From the NCBI GenBank assembly GCA_963930775.1, contig OZ005690.1, positions 13,852,411 to 13,916,410 on the forward strand: a stretch of 64,000 nucleotides of DNA, in the 5' to 3' direction. The stretch is from Cliona cf. orientalis (taxonomy: Eukaryota; Porifera; Demospongiae; Clionaida; Clionaidae). Below are positions 61,962 through 64,000 of this stretch, in pieces (positions within the stretch are counted from its first letter, which is position 1; every line of letters begins with the position of its first letter). The notes under the pieces were generated by a model. It saw only the letters and a program-made list of their open reading frames with translations, did no database searches and was not told where the DNA came from. Position numbers and translations under genes: made by a program.

Positions 61962-61995
<34 letters not shown>
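61959..61995. repeat. GA microsatellite in a B6 intron
   Basis: A run of about 17 GA units in the intron between CCP1 and CCP2 of B6. Confidence 0.9.
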
Positions 61996-61996
<1 letters not shown>

Positions 61997-62408
61997 GGGG
62001 GGCAAGGGAGAGATAAAGAGAATCATGCTAAAGATTAACTTAGTGCATGGCTTAATTGTGACTGAACCAGGAATATGAATACCTTATACCTTTACACTCA
62101 ATATCTCTTGAATCTGGTTCCCAATTTCCATTCTCCATACATATTGACAAATTGGGTCCTGCTAAAACTCTTTCTGGAGATTTACAGCTAAAGCTCAGTG
62201 ATGTATTGACTTCAAACAGTCGATCATGAGCACTATTGGAAACATCAATCATCAGGTGCTCATCAACCAATATGTCGAGGAGATCAACACATCTAACTAT
62301 AATAATAATATTATTGTGTATTAGAAATGAACCAAAATTAAGTTTTGCTCACCATAATGTAAAGTCATGACATCAGTTGTGTTCTGTCCACAGAGAGTGG
62401 CCACAGTA

Positions 62409-63220
62409 CTCAGGTGCATTAAGGACTGGGACAGCCATTTTGCAGGACATTTTTGTGTTATGTTTGAGGTGTCATATCTCCCCAAATGTATATGTGACTG
62501 ACATCAAACCTTCACCATAAGTTAGATCAGGGACTCCTCTAACCGCAAGCCAACCTGAAGCCACGCCCACCAATTAACAGCACTGTTACGGCTTCAGCAA
62601 CACACCCACTAATTGAGCAGAAATCGAGAAAGGCGGTGGAGAAAAACTACTTGGATATTGACTTTTTTGCTCTTAACACAATTGTTACAATAGTATTAAC
62701 TAGTTCTGCTTTTGCAAAGCTGCCTGAACTAACAACTAAGAAACAATCAATAAAAACGTCCACTCACGATTGCTGAGACAACAATCTTCTTGAAATAACT
62801 CGAAGGATAAGTAACCAATTCGCTTTGCAAAAGCAGTATCTCATCTTTGTTATCCAAATTAACTAATAACCTTCGTTTGCCATCTTCTCTGGCAAGTTTT
62901 CTCCACCGCCTCGAGCTGCCTAGACTCTACTGCATAGCTGTATGGCTATGATTGTGGGCGTGTCCATAGGTCACATGACAAATCAACTTGTGCATCGTGC
63001 TATAGTACACATGGCAAACCTTTACTCAGGAAGGCGAACGGCTCTACAGTGTTTTTGTAAGTTGATCGAACCTTCATTAGACATTTTCTATCAACAGATA
63101 ACTCGGTTAGCGAGGGTAGCACAATAGTGTTATCAGGTCCACGTGATTAATTTGCATATGAATAGCTAATTAAGCGCATTGCGCGTAGCGCACACGGTCC
63201 CAGTCCTTAATGCACCTGAG
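62409..63220. mobile_element. 812-bp TA-target element inside the B6 FN3 exon
   Basis: Perfect 24-bp terminal inverted repeats (CTCAGGTGCATTAAGGACTG and onward) are flanked by TA on both sides (62407-62408 and 63221-63222), the signature of mariner-like or other TA-targeting MITEs. I see no transposase frame. An internal CTTTTGCAAAGC/GCTTTGCAAAAGC pair (62708 and 62821) and a GAGAAAGGCGGTGGAGAAAA / TTTTCTCCACCGCC pair form a second, inner foldback. Confidence 0.9.
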
Positions 63221-64000
63221 TATTCACAAGATACGGAACATTATAGGAAACTACTAGTTGAATTATTGAGTATTCGGTGATTATCATCAGTGGTTCTGGC
63301 ACTGTGTTCACATAGTATGTACTCAGATTATAGTGCAACATATTATTATCCATTTCTAAAGTAACAGTCACATTTTCATCACTAAATTTTTCGGAATTGA
63401 GTGTGACAGAAGGACTTATAGTTGTTGAACCTACATGATATTACATGTCATTAAACATTATTATATAGTACGCATGCATGTAATCATGACATTGTGTGCG
63501 GCGCACGCTGGGGCCAGCTTTGTACACTGGATATCATGCTACCAGCTATATTATTATATTATAGCAGGCTGGAATCTATAGATATACGACCTGAAGTTTC
63601 CCATTAAGTTACATCTACAGCTATAATAATTATATAATAGCAGAATTACCAATAACATCAATGGTAGTTGCAAAAATTGTTCTACCACCATGTGAACAGT
63701 TCACTCTGGTATCATTCAGTTGAATGGCTATATTTTCGATGATCATCGTTGATTTCAGTGGTGAAGTTGAAGTTCTTAGGAACTGAAATGCAGTGTTGCC
63801 CACAGTCAGTGGTGGCGCGCTGGCAATTCCCGTAGAAAGGATGTAACGTCTTTCAACGTGAGAACTGTGTGGAAACAAAAGTGACCAGAGAAGGGGTGAC
63901 TCACCAGCTGCTGCACTGCATGTTAGTACCACTTGACCTCCAGGGCATACAGATGATAATGTTGCCACTAATTTAATTTAAAACAGAATCAGCAGCAGGA

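Larger units (their letters stand above)
61386..63967 (-). pseudogene. Receptor B6: Ig-FN3-CCP-CCP-TM, FN3 exon split by a transposable element
   Basis: The exons are Ig 63967-63650, FN3 63430-63221 plus 62406-62353 (interrupted), CCP1 62296-62090, CCP2 61934-61755 and TM/tail 61705-61386. The signal-peptide exon lies beyond the right edge. The Ig has VCPGGQVVLTC; FN3 retains VSYN before and TVATLCGQN after the insertion; the CCPs read RCVDLL... and DCQDSF.... The tail carries GPVYETI and C-terminal KSNVVYGRCELAP. Every other exon is open and in phase, so only the 812-bp insertion breaks the gene. It may be a recent insertion allele, or the element may be removed in RNA. Splicing at the CAG/GTGCAT and CCTGAG ends would leave 7 extra bases and shift the frame. 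Confidence 0.85.

Noticed and set aside
62409-63220. Element acting as a spliced intron (introner) in B6
   Set aside because: Its ends contain CAG/GT and an AG, but splicing there would leave 7 extra bases and shift the frame, so a plain insertion fits better.

Overview
This looks like AT-rich genomic DNA from an invertebrate animal. Genes are split into many exons with short introns (often 55-90 bp, canonical GT/AG). Nearly every receptor exon starts and ends in phase 1 and encodes one extracellular domain. The rest is packed with short inverted-repeat elements and CATGCATG-rich sequence. The domain mix (Ig, fibronectin III, sushi/CCP, ITIM-like tyrosines, Death domain) and the compact introns suggest a sponge, probably a demosponge. 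The species assignment is inference.

The left third (1-18 kb) is mostly repeats: inverted and direct duplications (0.5-2.9 kb), several foldback or MITE-like elements, a long non-coding repeat block (5-12.5 kb) that recurs at 42.8-45.8 kb, and a 33-bp minisatellite enclosed by its own inverted repeat (15.0-15.4 kb). It also holds relic exons of a small membrane-protein family whose complete member lies at 40957-42715.

From 18 kb to the right edge is a cluster of at least nine immune-receptor-like genes. Class B has a signal peptide, an Ig domain, an FN3 domain with a conserved SYNxxYNV...LCG motif, zero to two CCP domains, a membrane segment and a tyrosine-bearing tail. Members are B1 (18275-19767, minus, 5' damaged), B2 (22052-24040, minus), B3 (26239-31527, plus), B4 (49473-51704, minus), B5 (54529-56760, plus) and B6 (61386-63967, minus, broken by a transposon). 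Class A has a signal peptide, an Ig domain with a CxTRGS...W motif, an FN3 domain rich in cysteine, and either a bare hydrophobic C-terminus (GPI-like or tail-less) or a short tail. Members are A1 (35493-36914), A2 (47409-48709), A3 (52261-54080), all plus, and A4 (58581-59639, minus).

B2 and B3 are an inverted duplication with nearly identical Ig and FN3 exons and even introns, but different tails. B2 has a short tail with one C-terminal tyrosine motif. B3 has three ITIM-like tyrosines, a Death domain and a proline-rich end. The same ectodomain type is therefore wired to different signalling outputs, as in paired or allorecognition receptor families. A and B genes are interleaved, and B4 and A3 are divergent, so a receptor/co-receptor complex is possible but unproven. 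Most exon models were checked by phase: every complete model sums to a multiple of three with open frames.
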